64,000 nt of DNA from Candidatus Devosia phytovorans (GTDB taxonomy: Bacteria > Pseudomonadota > Alphaproteobacteria > Rhizobiales > Devosiaceae): NCBI GenBank assembly GCA_029202405.1, contig CP119312.1, positions 3,601,001 through 3,665,000 on the forward strand, read 5' to 3'. Both the position numbers and the translations under genes were made by a program. How positions within the stretch are numbered: the first letter of the stretch is position 1; each line of letters begins with the position of its first letter. Below the pieces are notes generated by a model. The model made no database searches. It had not been told where the DNA came from and worked only from the letters and a program-made list of their open reading frames with translations. Positions 51,842 through 60,289 of this stretch are shown here, in pieces.

Positions 51842-51867
51842 GGAACGATTCCGTGCCGCGCACGGTT
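51842..51867 (+). promoter_or_regulatory. EcfG general-stress-type promoter candidate
   Basis: GGAAC (51842-51846), 17 bases, then GGTT (51864-51867), compared with the alphaproteobacterial EcfG consensus GGAAC-N16-17-CGTT. It lies 41 bases before the 24-aa membrane protein gene. One base of the -10 differs. Confidence 0.5.
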
Positions 51868-51908
51868 GAAGTGCCACTGAATGCGTCAACCAAGAAGGGC
51901 ATATCCCC

Positions 51909-51983
51909 ATGAACTCCATCATCTATATCGTCGGCCTCATCGTCATCGTCATGGCCATCCTGTCGTTCATCGGTCTCGCCTGA
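51909..51983 (+). CDS. 24-aa single-pass membrane micro-protein
   Basis: Read directly from the bases: MNSIIYIVGLIVIVMAILSF, then IGLA and TGA. The whole product is one hydrophobic helix. It has a ribosome-binding stretch AAGAAGGGC upstream of the ATG at 51909. Very short hydrophobic genes of this look (one segment ending in FxGL) recur beside envelope genes in Rhizobiales, in my recollection. Function unknown. It precedes the 297-aa membrane protein and may form an operon with it. Ribosome profiling would be needed to prove expression. Confidence 0.65.
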   Translation: MNSIIYIVGLIVIVMAILSFIGLA

Positions 51984-52025
51984 TTTTCACGGCCAGAGCC
52001 ACAAACAAAAACAGGAGCCATAGCC

Positions 52026-52919
52026 ATGACCATTGACGCGCCCGCGGGCGTAGCCATCGTCGAGTCACCCGCCGCCAACCGCGACCAGTCCTCCTATGTG
52101 GATTGGCCCGCCATTATTGCGGGCATTGTCCTCGCCTCTGCGATCAGCCTGGTGCTGGTCACCTTCGGTTCGGCTGTCGGGCTGAACTTCCTTGAATTCG
52201 GCTATGGCGACGGTCCCAATCCGATCTTCGTCGGCATTGCCGCCGCAACCTGGCTGCTCTGGGTGCAGATCTCCAGCTTCATGGCTGGCGGCTATTTGAC
52301 CGGCCGTCTGCGTCGCCGCTATTTCGATGCGACCGAGGACGAGAGCGACCTGCGTGACGGTGCCCATGGCCTGCTGGTCTGGGCCGGCGCTGCCATCCTT
52401 GGCACCGTAATCGCCGTTGGTAGCATTGGCGCTGCAGCCAGCACCGCCGGCAATGTGGCGGCGACCGCAACCACCGCCGCTTCGAATGTCGCCGAAGGCG
52501 CTGCCGATGCCGTCGACCCCAACGCCTACTTCATCGACACCATGTTCCGCACGACCCAGCCGGTCGATGCCGATGGTGCCCGTGCCGAGGCGGGCCGGAT
52601 CTTCGCCCAGGCTGCGCTTGGCGACGGCGCCGTTGCCGATGCAGACCGCACCTATCTGGCCAGCGTTGTTGCCGCCAATACGGGCATCCCGCAGCCGGAA
52701 GCCGAAGCCCGCGTCGACCAGGCCATCACCAGCGTCGAGGAAGCTCGCCAGACAGCTATCGAAGCTGCCCGGATCGCCCGCAACACGACGATCATCGGTG
52801 CCTTCCTTCTGGCTGCCTCGCTGCTGGTTTCGGCCATCGGCGCCTTCTGGGCGGCCCAGAAGGGCGGCAATCACCGCGACGAAAACACCGTCTTTGCCGG
52901 TATCTTCAAGCGCTTCTAA
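52026..52919 (+). CDS. hypothetical membrane protein
   Basis: A 297-aa protein of unknown function. The N-terminal segment is acidic; hydrophobic segments occur at about residues 29-52, 66-87, 116-140 and 250-270. Between them, residues about 140-245 are Ala-rich and helical (NVAATATTAASNVAEGAADA and AEARVDQAITSVEEARQTAI), probably periplasmic. The C-terminus is basic (GGNHRDENTVFAGIFKRF). ATG at 52026 after ACAGGAGCCATAGCC. Flanked on both sides by single-helix micro-proteins, suggesting an envelope complex. Confidence 0.8.
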   Translation: MTIDAPAGVAIVESPAANRDQSSYVDWPAIIAGIVLASAISLVLVTFGSAVGLNFLEFGYGDGPNPIFVGIAAATWLLWVQISSFMAGGYLTGRLRRRYFDATEDESDLRDGAHGLLVWAGAAILGTVIAVGSIGAAASTAGNVAATATTAASNVAEGAADAVDPNAYFIDTMFRTTQPVDADGARAEAGRIFAQAALGDGAVADADRTYLASVVAANTGIPQPEAEARVDQAITSVEEARQTAIEAARIARNTTIIGAFLLAASLLVSAIGAFWAAQKGGNHRDENTVFAGIFKRF

Positions 52920-52940
52920 CAGTCAGGAAAGGAACATCAC

Positions 52941-53018
52941 ATGCTACGTGGCATCGGACTTTGGCTTCTCGGCGTGCCGATCTGGCTGATTATCATCATC
53001 ATCTTCTTCCTGCGCTAG
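52941..53018 (+). CDS. 25-aa membrane micro-protein
   Basis: Read directly from the bases: MLRGIGLWLLGVPIWLIIII, then IFFLR and TAG. A single hydrophobic helix with a positive N-terminus and C-terminus. The ATG at 52941 follows AGGAAAGGAAC. It is 21 bases past the 297-aa gene. Similar short proteins beginning MLR-(x)-GxWLLG(V)P are common in Rhizobiales to my knowledge. Function unknown; last gene before a bidirectional terminator. Confidence 0.7.
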   Translation: MLRGIGLWLLGVPIWLIIIIIFFLR

Positions 53019-53024
53019 GAAGAG

Positions 53025-53052
53025 AAAAGGCGGGGATCACTCCCCGCCTTTT
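53025..53052. terminator. bidirectional terminator between the membrane micro-operon and truB
   Basis: Perfect 12-bp arms AAAAGGCGGGGA (53025-53036) and TCCCCGCCTTTT (53041-53052) around TCAC, with T-runs in both directions. Confidence 0.92.
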
Positions 53053-53057
53053 TCATT

Positions 53058-53963
53058 TCAGTTGAACACCCGCCTGGGCTTGAACTGGCCGAATTCGACC
53101 CAGCCGGTGGCAAGGCAGTCGCCCTTGAAGCTGGCCCAGCATTCGTCGACCGAAGCGGGGGCGCCGGCACCGGTCAGCAGCACCGGGTTACCGTGGCGGA
53201 CGGCGGTGGCCTGCTGCGGGTCGAGCCGGATTTCGGGCAGGTCGGCAAAGCCGGCGGAAACCGGCTTGAGCAGGGCATCACGCTCCTCAAGGCTCAGCGC
53301 CTCGAGCTGGTCGATGGTGACGGCATCTTCATCGTGGAAGGGCCCGACATCGGCGCGGTGCAGGGTGCCCACATGGCCGCGGGTGCCAAGGGTCTCGGCA
53401 ATGTCGCGGGCCAGCGAGCGCACATAAGTGCCCTTGCCGCAGACCACTTCGAGGATAGTCCGCTCCGTGCCGTGTTCGATCAGCTCGATTTCGTCGACCT
53501 CGATCTCGCGGGGCTGCAGTTCCACGGTCTCGCCGGCGCGGGCGAGGTCGTAGGCGCGTTCGCCATCCACCTTGAGCGCGGAAAAGATCGGGGGACGCTG
53601 CATGATGACGCCGGTGAACTGCGGCAGGACAGCTTCGAGCGCAGACCGGTCCGGACGGACATCGGAAGTGGCGATGACTTCGCCCTCGGTATCGTCGGTC
53701 GTGGTAGCGCTGCCCCAGACAATCGAGAAGCGATAGACCTTGGTGCCGTCCTGTACCTGGGGCACGGCCTTGGTGGCTTCGCCCAGGGCGATCGGCAGAA
53801 TGCCGGTGGCCAGTGGATCGAGCGTGCCGGCATGGCCGGCCTTCATGGCGCCGAACAGCCAGCGGATCTTGCCCACGGCCTGGGTCGAGGTCATTTCATA
53901 GGGCTTGTTGAGCACGACCCAGCCGGAGACGGGGCGTTTCAACCGTTTTGGCTTGTCACTCAC
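53058..53963 (-). CDS. truB: tRNA pseudouridine(55) synthase TruB
   Basis: Converts U55 of tRNAs to pseudouridine. The 301-aa protein has GWVVLNKPYEMTSTQAVGK, then the catalytic-Asp motif HAGTLDPLATGILPIALGEA (Asp about residue 46) and the C-terminal conserved RRVFN. Length matches the family. The start is a GTG at 53963 overlapping the rbfA stop (GTGA). Confidence 0.95.
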   Translation of the reverse strand: MSDKPKRLKRPVSGWVVLNKPYEMTSTQAVGKIRWLFGAMKAGHAGTLDPLATGILPIALGEATKAVPQVQDGTKVYRFSIVWGSATTTDDTEGEVIATSDVRPDRSALEAVLPQFTGVIMQRPPIFSALKVDGERAYDLARAGETVELQPREIEVDEIELIEHGTERTILEVVCGKGTYVRSLARDIAETLGTRGHVGTLHRADVGPFHDEDAVTIDQLEALSLEERDALLKPVSAGFADLPEIRLDPQQATAVRHGNPVLLTGAGAPASVDECWASFKGDCLATGWVEFGQFKPRRVFN

Positions 53964-54367
53964 GCGTCGTCGCCGTCGTCGTCTTCGAGGTCGCGCTGCA
54001 CCTTGTCGGAGCGCAGCAGCGCATCGATGCGGCCGGCTTCCTCGAAGGTGTCATCGACATAAAAGCGCAGGTTGGGCGCGTATTTCATATTGATCTGCGG
54101 CGCCACGCGGCCGCGGATGAACTTGTTATGGCGGTTAAGCGCCGCCACGACTTCCTCGGCATGGGCCCCGCCCAGCGGCATGATATAGGCATTGGCCAGC
54201 TTCAGGTCGGGCGTCATGCGCACTTCGGGCACGGTGATCACCGCGCCGCGCAGGGCGTCGTCCTCGACATCGCCGCGGGCGAAGATGGCGGCCAGCGCAT
54301 GGCGCACCAGTTCGCCAACGCGCAGCATGCGCTGGCTAGGGCCGGTTGGTTTGTTGTCTTTGCTCAT
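53960..54367 (-). CDS. rbfA: 30S ribosome-binding factor RbfA
   Basis: A 135-aa KH-domain protein needed for maturation of the 16S rRNA 5' end. It has RMLRVGELVRHALAAIFARGD, VITVPEVRMTPDLKLANAYIMP and the C-terminal KYAPNLRFYVDDTFEEA, diagnostic of RbfA. Directly upstream of and overlapping truB, the usual ribosome-maturation pair in alphaproteobacteria. Starts ATG at 54367. It ends in a short acidic tail. Confidence 0.95.
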   Translation of the reverse strand: MSKDNKPTGPSQRMLRVGELVRHALAAIFARGDVEDDALRGAVITVPEVRMTPDLKLANAYIMPLGGAHAEEVVAALNRHNKFIRGRVAPQINMKYAPNLRFYVDDTFEEAGRIDALLRSDKVQRDLEDDDGDDA

Positions 54368-54446
54368 CGCGCGGAATTAGGCCTTTGCTGCCGTGCAGTC
54401 AATCTGCCCGCTCAGGCGAGCTTAACGGGATACAGGGGTAAGCCGG

Positions 54447-55472
54447 CTAGTCCGTGGCGCGGGGTGGGCGGCCATGCACACCTTCGGGCAGCACGCGATG
54501 GGGCGGCTGGTGGCCGTCCATAAAGGTGCGGATATTGACGATGACGGTCTCGCCCATTTCCACCCGGGCCTCCAATGTCGCCGAGGCCATATGCGCCGTC
54601 AGCACCACCTTGTTGGCTTCGGCCAGGGCCAGCAGGCGCGCATCGATGCCATTTCGGTTCTCGAAGACGTCGAGGGCAGCACCGGCCAGATGGCCATGTT
54701 CGATGGCGTCGAGCAGCGCCACTTCATCGACCAGCTCGGGGCGGCTGACATTGACCACGAAACTGCCCGGCTTCATGGCACGAATGCGTTCGGCCGAAAG
54801 AATATGGAACGTTTCGCGCGTGTGCGGGGTGTGCAGCGAGACGATGTCGACCGCCGCCAGCATGGCGTCGAGATTGTCCCAATAGGTGGCGCCGAGCGGG
54901 GTCTCAACGGCCAGGGGCCTCTGCTGGCGCGAGAAATAGTGGATGTTGAGGCCGAAGGCGCGGGCGCGCTGGGCCACTGCCGTGCCGATACGGCCCATGC
55001 CGACGATGCCGAGTGCCTTGCCGCGCAGGCGATGGCCCAGCATGGAGGTGGGCGACCAGCCAGCCCAGGCGCCATCGCGCAGCAGCATCTGCGTGCCTTC
55101 GACCAACCGCCGCGGCAGGGCGAGCATCAGCGCCATAGCCATGTCGGCGGTATCTTCGGTCAGCACGGAAGGGGTGTTGGTGACGGTGAGGCCCGCCGCC
55201 CAGGCGGCCTCGATATCGATATTGTCGACGCCATTGCCGAACTGGGCGATGAGCCGCACGCTCTTGGGCAGGCGGGCAATCAGTTCGGCGTCGATGCGGT
55301 CGGTGATGGAACAGACGAGCACATGCTTGCCGTCGAGACCCTCGATGATATCGTCGCCGGTCAGGGTCACGTCGCCCTCGTTGACATGGGTGTCAAACAG
55401 GGTGGCCATGCGGGCCTCGATGCTCTCGGGCAGACGCCGGGTCACGAGAATTTGCGGTTTATGGCTGGCCAT
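54447..55472 (-). CDS. D-isomer-specific 2-hydroxyacid dehydrogenase
   Basis: A 341-aa NAD(P)-dependent dehydrogenase. Catalytic residues can be placed: the substrate region ITDRIDAELIARLP then LIAQFGNGVDNIDIEAA, Rossmann motif GKALGIVGMGRIGTAVAQRA (about residues 161-180), Arg in VVNVSRPELVDEVAL, Glu in VFENRNGIDARL, and His in VVLTAHMASAT (about 307). The pattern resembles glyoxylate/hydroxypyruvate and formate-like subgroups. The ATG at 55472 is preferred over the frame-extending 55529. Substrate unknown. Confidence 0.88.
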   Translation of the reverse strand: MASHKPQILVTRRLPESIEARMATLFDTHVNEGDVTLTGDDIIEGLDGKHVLVCSITDRIDAELIARLPKSVRLIAQFGNGVDNIDIEAAWAAGLTVTNTPSVLTEDTADMAMALMLALPRRLVEGTQMLLRDGAWAGWSPTSMLGHRLRGKALGIVGMGRIGTAVAQRARAFGLNIHYFSRQQRPLAVETPLGATYWDNLDAMLAAVDIVSLHTPHTRETFHILSAERIRAMKPGSFVVNVSRPELVDEVALLDAIEHGHLAGAALDVFENRNGIDARLLALAEANKVVLTAHMASATLEARVEMGETVIVNIRTFMDGHQPPHRVLPEGVHGRPPRATD

Positions 55473-55577
55473 GCGTTCCGGGATCAGCGGCGCCTGAAGG
55501 CATGGAAAATGCCAGGCTTCAGTGCCCATTAAGGATCATCGGCTAGTGATAGGTTAAATTCCTTTTCCTGAAAAGTC

Positions 55578-56168
55578 ATGTTTGACGAGACCGTGAAGCC
55601 CATCATTGCCCGTCATTGCGTCGCGTCTGGCGCCAGGTTCTTCCGCCACCTGTCCGTTTTCGTTCTTGTCGCGCTGCTTCTGGTGCCGGCAGCGCATGCG
55701 CAGGCCAATAATCCGAGCGGACTGCCGCTGCCGCGCTTCGTCACGACGCGCAGCGAGCCGATCAATGTGCGCGTGGGTCCGGGCGAGCGCTATGACATTG
55801 TCTGGACCTATGTGAAATCGGGCGTGCCGGTCGAAATCATCCAGGAATTCGATACCTGGCGCAAAATCCGCGACATTGATGGCGACGAAGGCTGGATCCA
55901 TCAGAACCTGCTGGTCGGAACACGCGCCGGCTATGTGACGCCGATCATGGCCAATGCCGAGACGCCGCTGTTGTCGAACCGTTCGGCGGAATCGAGCGTG
56001 CGGGCGCAGCTGGGCCCGGGCTTGAAAGTGACGATCAAGGAATGCGACGGCACCTGGTGCGAGGTTTCGGCCAGCGGCCAGGCGCCCAACCAGCGCAACA
56101 CGACCTATTCGGGCTTCATGCATCAGGACGAGCTCTGGGGGGTCTATCCCGAAGAGGCGTTCGACTAG
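55578..56168 (+). CDS. SH3-domain periplasmic protein
   Basis: A 196-aa exported protein with an uncleaved or late signal (hydrophobic core at about residues 26-42, then AHAQAN). It contains two bacterial SH3 units: SEPINVRVGPGERYDIVWTY with GVPVEIIQEFDTWRKIRDIDG (about residues 60-105), then a second at about 120-190. In this family the domains bind peptidoglycan. The long hydrophilic N-terminus before the signal core suggests the start may be further in. Confidence 0.85.
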   Translation: MFDETVKPIIARHCVASGARFFRHLSVFVLVALLLVPAAHAQANNPSGLPLPRFVTTRSEPINVRVGPGERYDIVWTYVKSGVPVEIIQEFDTWRKIRDIDGDEGWIHQNLLVGTRAGYVTPIMANAETPLLSNRSAESSVRAQLGPGLKVTIKECDGTWCEVSASGQAPNQRNTTYSGFMHQDELWGVYPEEAFD

Positions 56169-56176
56169 GGCTTTGG

Positions 56177-56307
56177 TGCCACACCCTCGTGGTTCGAGGC
56201 TCGCAAAAGCTCGCACCTCACCATGAGGGTTACTGAGAATTCGATGCGCCAACAGCCCTCATGGTGAGGCGGGAGCGAAGCGACCCTGGAACACGAGGGC
56301 ATGGCAC
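56177..56307. repeat. 131-bp imperfect inverted repeat
   Basis: The left arm (56177-56229) and right arm (56256-56307) are each about 53 bases and pair at roughly 80 percent by eye, around a 26-base loop with an EcoRI-type GAATTC. The arms contain the short motifs CCTCACCATGAGGG and ACCCTCGTGG, seen in palindromic repeats of alphaproteobacteria. It sits between two convergent genes and may act as a terminator or repeat element. Confidence 0.8.
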
Positions 56308-57092
56308 TAAGCCAGTTCCGCCAGAGCATTCTCCGTCTGCCGTGCCACCCGCACGGTATCGTCCTGCTTGGGACAGGTGCTGCAGTATGTCGTGGCATCG
56401 ATCAGGTAGTCGAGACAGCAGCCCTTGCGGCGGACAATCAGCAGGCGCTGGCCCTGTGGTCCCTCGACGCGCTGCAGAGCGCCCTGGCCGGTGAGACCCA
56501 GGGCATCCAGCCAGAGTGCCGTATAGGTCTCCACCTGCTCCAGCGGCAGGTCGCGGCGGCGATGGCTGAGCCAGACCATTAGGCTCAGCATGCGATCGGC
56601 AAACAGGCGGCGGGCCGGCAGGGGCTTGAGTTTTGCCAGCACATTGACCTCGGCCAGCATTTTCTCGGCCACGGGGCGCAATTGCGCGCCAGCATTGGCA
56701 ATCAGGGCTTCGGGATCGCCGAGTATCTGCGTGCCGGGCAACAGCCGATAGCCGTCCACAAAGATGCCGCGCCTCTGTTGGCTGAGGCCACCCAGATCGG
56801 GCATGGCGCCATGGATATGCGCCGCGATGACAGCCAGGTAGGCCGGCTGCCAGAGCAGGTTGGTCCAAAGGCGAACGGCATGGAAGGCCGGGCCAGCCTT
56901 GGGATAGGTGGCGACGAGCGCGGCGTACAGTCCGGCCAGCACGGCGGTGTTGTCGGCGCCCGGCTGATACCAGCCGCTTCTGGCCACGCCGGGCTCGCCT
57001 TTCATGAAGCCGGTGACCTGTGCCGCCGTCGCGATCAACCGCGTGGTGGCGGCATCGGCAGAGTCTTGCGAAAAAAGGAACGAGCGGACCAT
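56307..57092 (-). CDS. siderophore-iron reductase (FhuF-like)
   Basis: A 261-aa protein with the C-terminal [2Fe-2S] motif C-C-x10-C-x2-C in GCCLDYLIDATTYCSTCPKQ (residues about 223-242), as in FhuF-type ferric-siderophore reductases that reduce iron in the cytoplasm. The rest is helical and only family-level recognisable. ATG at 57092; the frame to 57111 is possible. It may serve iron release from imported siderophores, but no siderophore transporter is next to it. Confidence 0.82.
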   Translation of the reverse strand: MVRSFLFSQDSADAATTRLIATAAQVTGFMKGEPGVARSGWYQPGADNTAVLAGLYAALVATYPKAGPAFHAVRLWTNLLWQPAYLAVIAAHIHGAMPDLGGLSQQRRGIFVDGYRLLPGTQILGDPEALIANAGAQLRPVAEKMLAEVNVLAKLKPLPARRLFADRMLSLMVWLSHRRRDLPLEQVETYTALWLDALGLTGQGALQRVEGPQGQRLLIVRRKGCCLDYLIDATTYCSTCPKQDDTVRVARQTENALAELA

Positions 57093-57160
57093 GGGGCGGT
57101 TCTAGCCTCACGGAGACTGCACGGAAAGCCCCTCGCGGAATCGGGCTTGACGGGATACTT

Positions 57161-57186
57161 TAGTGTGCTAGTTTAGTAGAACACTA
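57161..57186. promoter_or_regulatory. YtrA-type GntR operator
   Basis: TAGTGTGCTA (57161-57170), six bases, TAGAACACTA (57177-57186): nine of ten positions are symmetrical. It overlaps a likely -35 (TTGACG at 57147-57152) / -10 (TAGTTT at 57169-57174) pair and ends 14 bases before the gntR start, suiting autorepression. Confidence 0.75.
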
Positions 57187-57200
57187 TACGAGCGAGACAC

Positions 57201-57572
57201 ATGGATGATTTCCACTCCAGCCAGCCGATCTTCGTGCAGATCCGGCAAAGGCTTATCGAGATGATCCTGCGCGGATCGGTCAAGGAGGGCGAGGCATTGC
57301 CCTCGGTCCGCCAGATCGCCGCCGAACTTTCGGTCAATCCGCTGACGGTGACCAAGGCCTTCGACGCCCTGGTCGATGTTGGCGTCGTCGAAAAACGCAG
57401 AGGGCTAGGTATGTTCGTCAAATCCGGAGCGCGGGCCGAGCTGCTCGCCCATGAACGCGACAAGTTTCTCAAGGAAGACTGGCCGCGCATCGCCGCCCAG
57501 ATCAAGGCGCTCGAGCTCGACGTCAGAAGCCTTCTCACCACGCCGTCCAGCCAGAGGCAGACCAATGACTGA
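57201..57572 (+). CDS. GntR-family regulator (YtrA subfamily)
   Basis: A 123-aa repressor with only the DNA-binding winged helix (residues about 10-75: PIFVQIRQRLIEMILRGSVK, then LPSVRQIAAELSVNPLTVTK) and a short C-terminal dimer helix, as in YtrA proteins, which usually control an adjacent ABC transporter. Start ATG at 57201 after GAGCGAG. It overlaps the ABC ATPase gene by 8 bases. Confidence 0.9.
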   Translation: MDDFHSSQPIFVQIRQRLIEMILRGSVKEGEALPSVRQIAAELSVNPLTVTKAFDALVDVGVVEKRRGLGMFVKSGARAELLAHERDKFLKEDWPRIAAQIKALELDVRSLLTTPSSQRQTND

Positions 57573-58479
57573 GCTTTCCGCGACTGCATCATCGACTGCC
57601 ATCGAACCGATCGTTTCCGCCCGCGGGTTGCGCAAGAAATTCGGGCGCAAGGAAATCCTGCACGGGCTCGACTTCGACATTCCGCCCGGCCGCATCTATG
57701 GGCTGATCGGCCACAATGGCGCGGGCAAGACCACGACACTCAATGCCATGCTGGGCCTCACGAGCTGTGAAGGCACGATCCGCGTTCTGGGCGAAGACCC
57801 CTTCGCCAAGCGTGCCAAGCTGATGGAGAATGTCGCCTTCATCTCCGACGTCGCCAGCCTGCCGCGGTTCTTGCGGGTGCGCGAACTCTTTGCGCTGCTG
57901 ACCAATATTCATCCCAACTTTTCTCCGGAAAAGGCGCGCAGCTTCCTCGAGGGCACCGACATCAAGCCGGAGATGAAGGTCAAGCATCTCTCCAAGGGCA
58001 TGGTGGCGCAGTTGCATCTGGCGGTCGTCATGGCAATCGATGCCAAGCTCTTGGTTCTCGACGAGCCGATGCTGGGGCTCGACATAACCTATCGCAAGCG
58101 CTTCTACCGGCGGCTGCTGGAAGACTATATGACCGAGGAGCGGACGCTGATCATCACCACCCACCAGGTGGACGAGATCGAGTTCATGCTGAGCGACATC
58201 ATGTTCATCCGCGACGGCGAGATGATCCTCCACATGCAGATGGAGACGGTGAATGACAAGTTCACCCAGCTTGTCGTCAACGATCCCGACCTGCAGGACG
58301 CCGCGCGCCGGCATGGTCCGGTCTATGAGGAGACCCGCTTCGGTCAGACCGTGATGATCTTTGACGGGGTGGATCGCGTCACGCTCGAGCCCTATGGCCG
58401 GCTGTCGACACCGACGCTATCCGACCTCTTCGTCGCGCTGATGCAGCGACCCAGTGCCAATCCGGAGGCTGCCCGATGA
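57565..58479 (+). CDS. ABC transporter ATP-binding protein (export type)
   Basis: A 304-aa ATPase with Walker A GHNGAGKTTT (about residues 49-58), Walker B LLVLDEPMLGLD and H-loop LIITTHQVDEIE. The signature region is degenerate: HLSKGMVAQLHLAV instead of LSGGQ-type, as seen in other YtrB-like proteins. It acts with the permease that follows, under the GntR repressor. Probably an export or envelope-stress transporter; substrate unknown. Confidence 0.88.
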   Translation: MTELSATASSTAIEPIVSARGLRKKFGRKEILHGLDFDIPPGRIYGLIGHNGAGKTTTLNAMLGLTSCEGTIRVLGEDPFAKRAKLMENVAFISDVASLPRFLRVRELFALLTNIHPNFSPEKARSFLEGTDIKPEMKVKHLSKGMVAQLHLAVVMAIDAKLLVLDEPMLGLDITYRKRFYRRLLEDYMTEERTLIITTHQVDEIEFMLSDIMFIRDGEMILHMQMETVNDKFTQLVVNDPDLQDAARRHGPVYEETRFGQTVMIFDGVDRVTLEPYGRLSTPTLSDLFVALMQRPSANPEAAR

Positions 58480-59363
58480 AGGCCTTTGCCGCGCTCGTCC
58501 ATCGCGAGCTGATCGAACATCGCGGGGCCTTCCTGATCGGGCCGCTGATTCTGGTTGCCGTGCTGTTCGGCGCCACCATCCTCGCCTTTACCGTGGGGCG
58601 GGTCGACGCCCGCTTTTCGGGGCAATTGTTCACCGTAGCGCCGCTGCGCGTCTATGAGGTGGGCTTCCTGTTCTTCGGCATGGGCTGGTCGCTCTACATG
58701 ATGGCCGTGCTGTTCTTCTTTTGCGCCGACGGCTTTGCCGCCGACAAGAGGAACAATGCCATGCTGTTCTGGAAGTCCATGCCGGTCAGCGACTTCAAGG
58801 TGTTGCTGAGCAAGCTGGTAGCCGGGATCACCGTGCTGCCGGGCACGATCTTCGGCATCGCGCTGCTCAGCGGGCTGCTGCTCTATGGCGTGGCCTATGT
58901 GACCATGCTGATCAATGGCACGGCGAGCGTGGCCACCCTGGGCAATATCGTGGGGATATATGGGCAGGTGGCGCTGACCATTCTCGTGACGCTGGTCTGT
59001 GGTTTGCTGTGGTATCTGCCGGCCATGGCGCTGGTGGGGGCGATCGCCACCGCCGTGGGGCGCTGGGCCATTCCGATCTCGCTGCTGCTGCCGGCGCTGG
59101 TTTCGACGCTGGAATGGGTGACGCTGGGGGGTATCCACCCGTTTGATACGGCCACCTGGAAATTCATGGAGTATCGCGGCTCGCTGCCAGACACGCCCTA
59201 TGTCGAGGGCTGGCTGACCTCGGAAAGCAGTTTCAGCGGCGTGGCCTTTGCCATGGACCTGATTGCCGGCATGGACTGGCTGCAGGTGGGGATCGGCGCG
59301 GCATTTGCCGTTTTCGTCATCTACCTCGCCAGCGAATATCGCCGCCGGGTCAACGACAATTAG
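58476..59363 (+). CDS. ABC transporter permease (export type)
   Basis: A 295-aa membrane protein with about six hydrophobic segments. FFFCADGFAADKRNNAMLFWKS matches the ABC-2-type permease pattern seen beside YtrA regulators. ATGA overlap with the ATPase gene. Ends 22 bases before the convergent GT8 gene. Confidence 0.86.
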   Translation: MKAFAALVHRELIEHRGAFLIGPLILVAVLFGATILAFTVGRVDARFSGQLFTVAPLRVYEVGFLFFGMGWSLYMMAVLFFFCADGFAADKRNNAMLFWKSMPVSDFKVLLSKLVAGITVLPGTIFGIALLSGLLLYGVAYVTMLINGTASVATLGNIVGIYGQVALTILVTLVCGLLWYLPAMALVGAIATAVGRWAIPISLLLPALVSTLEWVTLGGIHPFDTATWKFMEYRGSLPDTPYVEGWLTSESSFSGVAFAMDLIAGMDWLQVGIGAAFAVFVIYLASEYRRRVNDN

Positions 59364-59385
59364 GCCCCGTGCTCGGCCTGTGCGT

Positions 59386-60252
59386 TCAGCGCAGGCCTAG
59401 CTTTTTCTTCCACCAGCGCTGCCAGCGGTGCCGGGCGAAGCGGTAGAACAGGTCATTGGTCATCACGTGGCGGTAGAGCCGGCCGAAGGCGACGGTCTGC
59501 AGCATCCCGGCAAACAGGCCCCAGGGCTTGCGCTCGCCGGTATAGTGCAGGATGGCCGGATCGAGATTTTCGTGCTGTCGCCGCGCATCGATGGTGTTCC
59601 AGCGCCAGTCGAGCTTCAGCCACTGGTTCTTGAAGATCAGGTTGAGCAGATCCTGGTCGTAATAGATGCGCTGCATCACCCCGGTGCGATTGGCTTCCTC
59701 CATGCGGCCGATGATGTCGGCGTCGCGCCATTTGGCGACATCGATCACCAGCATGCCGGCGTTGAAGTAATAGTCGGCGGTGTTGAACAGGTCGCGGTTG
59801 GCAGCGAGGTTGCGGCCGCTGGTGATGAAGGCGCCCATGGTGTCGCGCACGGCGGCGATGGCATTGCCTGACAGATCGAGCTCAAACAAATACGCAATGT
59901 CGTCGCGCACCAGCATGTCGCAGTCGAGATAGAGGATGCGGGTGACATCTGCGGGCACCAGCCGGTCGATCATCAGCCGGGCGTAGACAATGTTGGACAG
60001 CCGCTTGTTCTCGGGCATGCGCGCGGCGATGTCGCTGAACATGTCCGACTGGTCGAGATCATACCATTCGAGGTGCACCGGGAATTCGTCCTGGATTTTA
60101 GCCAGGTCGGCGCGATGCTCGTCACTCAGCGTGCGGTGCAGCAGGTGAAACACCAGCTCTTCGCGGCGGTGAGTGAACAGGCAGACCGAGCGCATGGTGG
60201 CATAGGCCGGCGCCCAGAAGCTGTTATCGAAGGTCAGGGCGATGTGCATCAT
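59386..60252 (-). CDS. glycosyltransferase family 8, copy 1
   Basis: A 288-aa GT8 enzyme. IALTFDNSFWAPAYATMRSV opens the nucleotide-sugar domain, ILYLDCDMLVRDDIAYLF (about residues 92-109) holds the DxD-type metal motif (DCD), and LHYTGERKPWG carries the GT8 HxxGxxKPW signature. The C-terminal 25 residues are rich in Trp/Arg and nearly identical to copy 2. Likely adds sugars to LPS core or O-antigen. ATG at 60252 (or 60249). Confidence 0.9.
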   Translation of the reverse strand: MMHIALTFDNSFWAPAYATMRSVCLFTHRREELVFHLLHRTLSDEHRADLAKIQDEFPVHLEWYDLDQSDMFSDIAARMPENKRLSNIVYARLMIDRLVPADVTRILYLDCDMLVRDDIAYLFELDLSGNAIAAVRDTMGAFITSGRNLAANRDLFNTADYYFNAGMLVIDVAKWRDADIIGRMEEANRTGVMQRIYYDQDLLNLIFKNQWLKLDWRWNTIDARRQHENLDPAILHYTGERKPWGLFAGMLQTVAFGRLYRHVMTNDLFYRFARHRWQRWWKKKLGLR

Positions 60253-60289
60253 GGCTTGGATTCAACGTCTCTGTTGGCGGTGCACGCGG

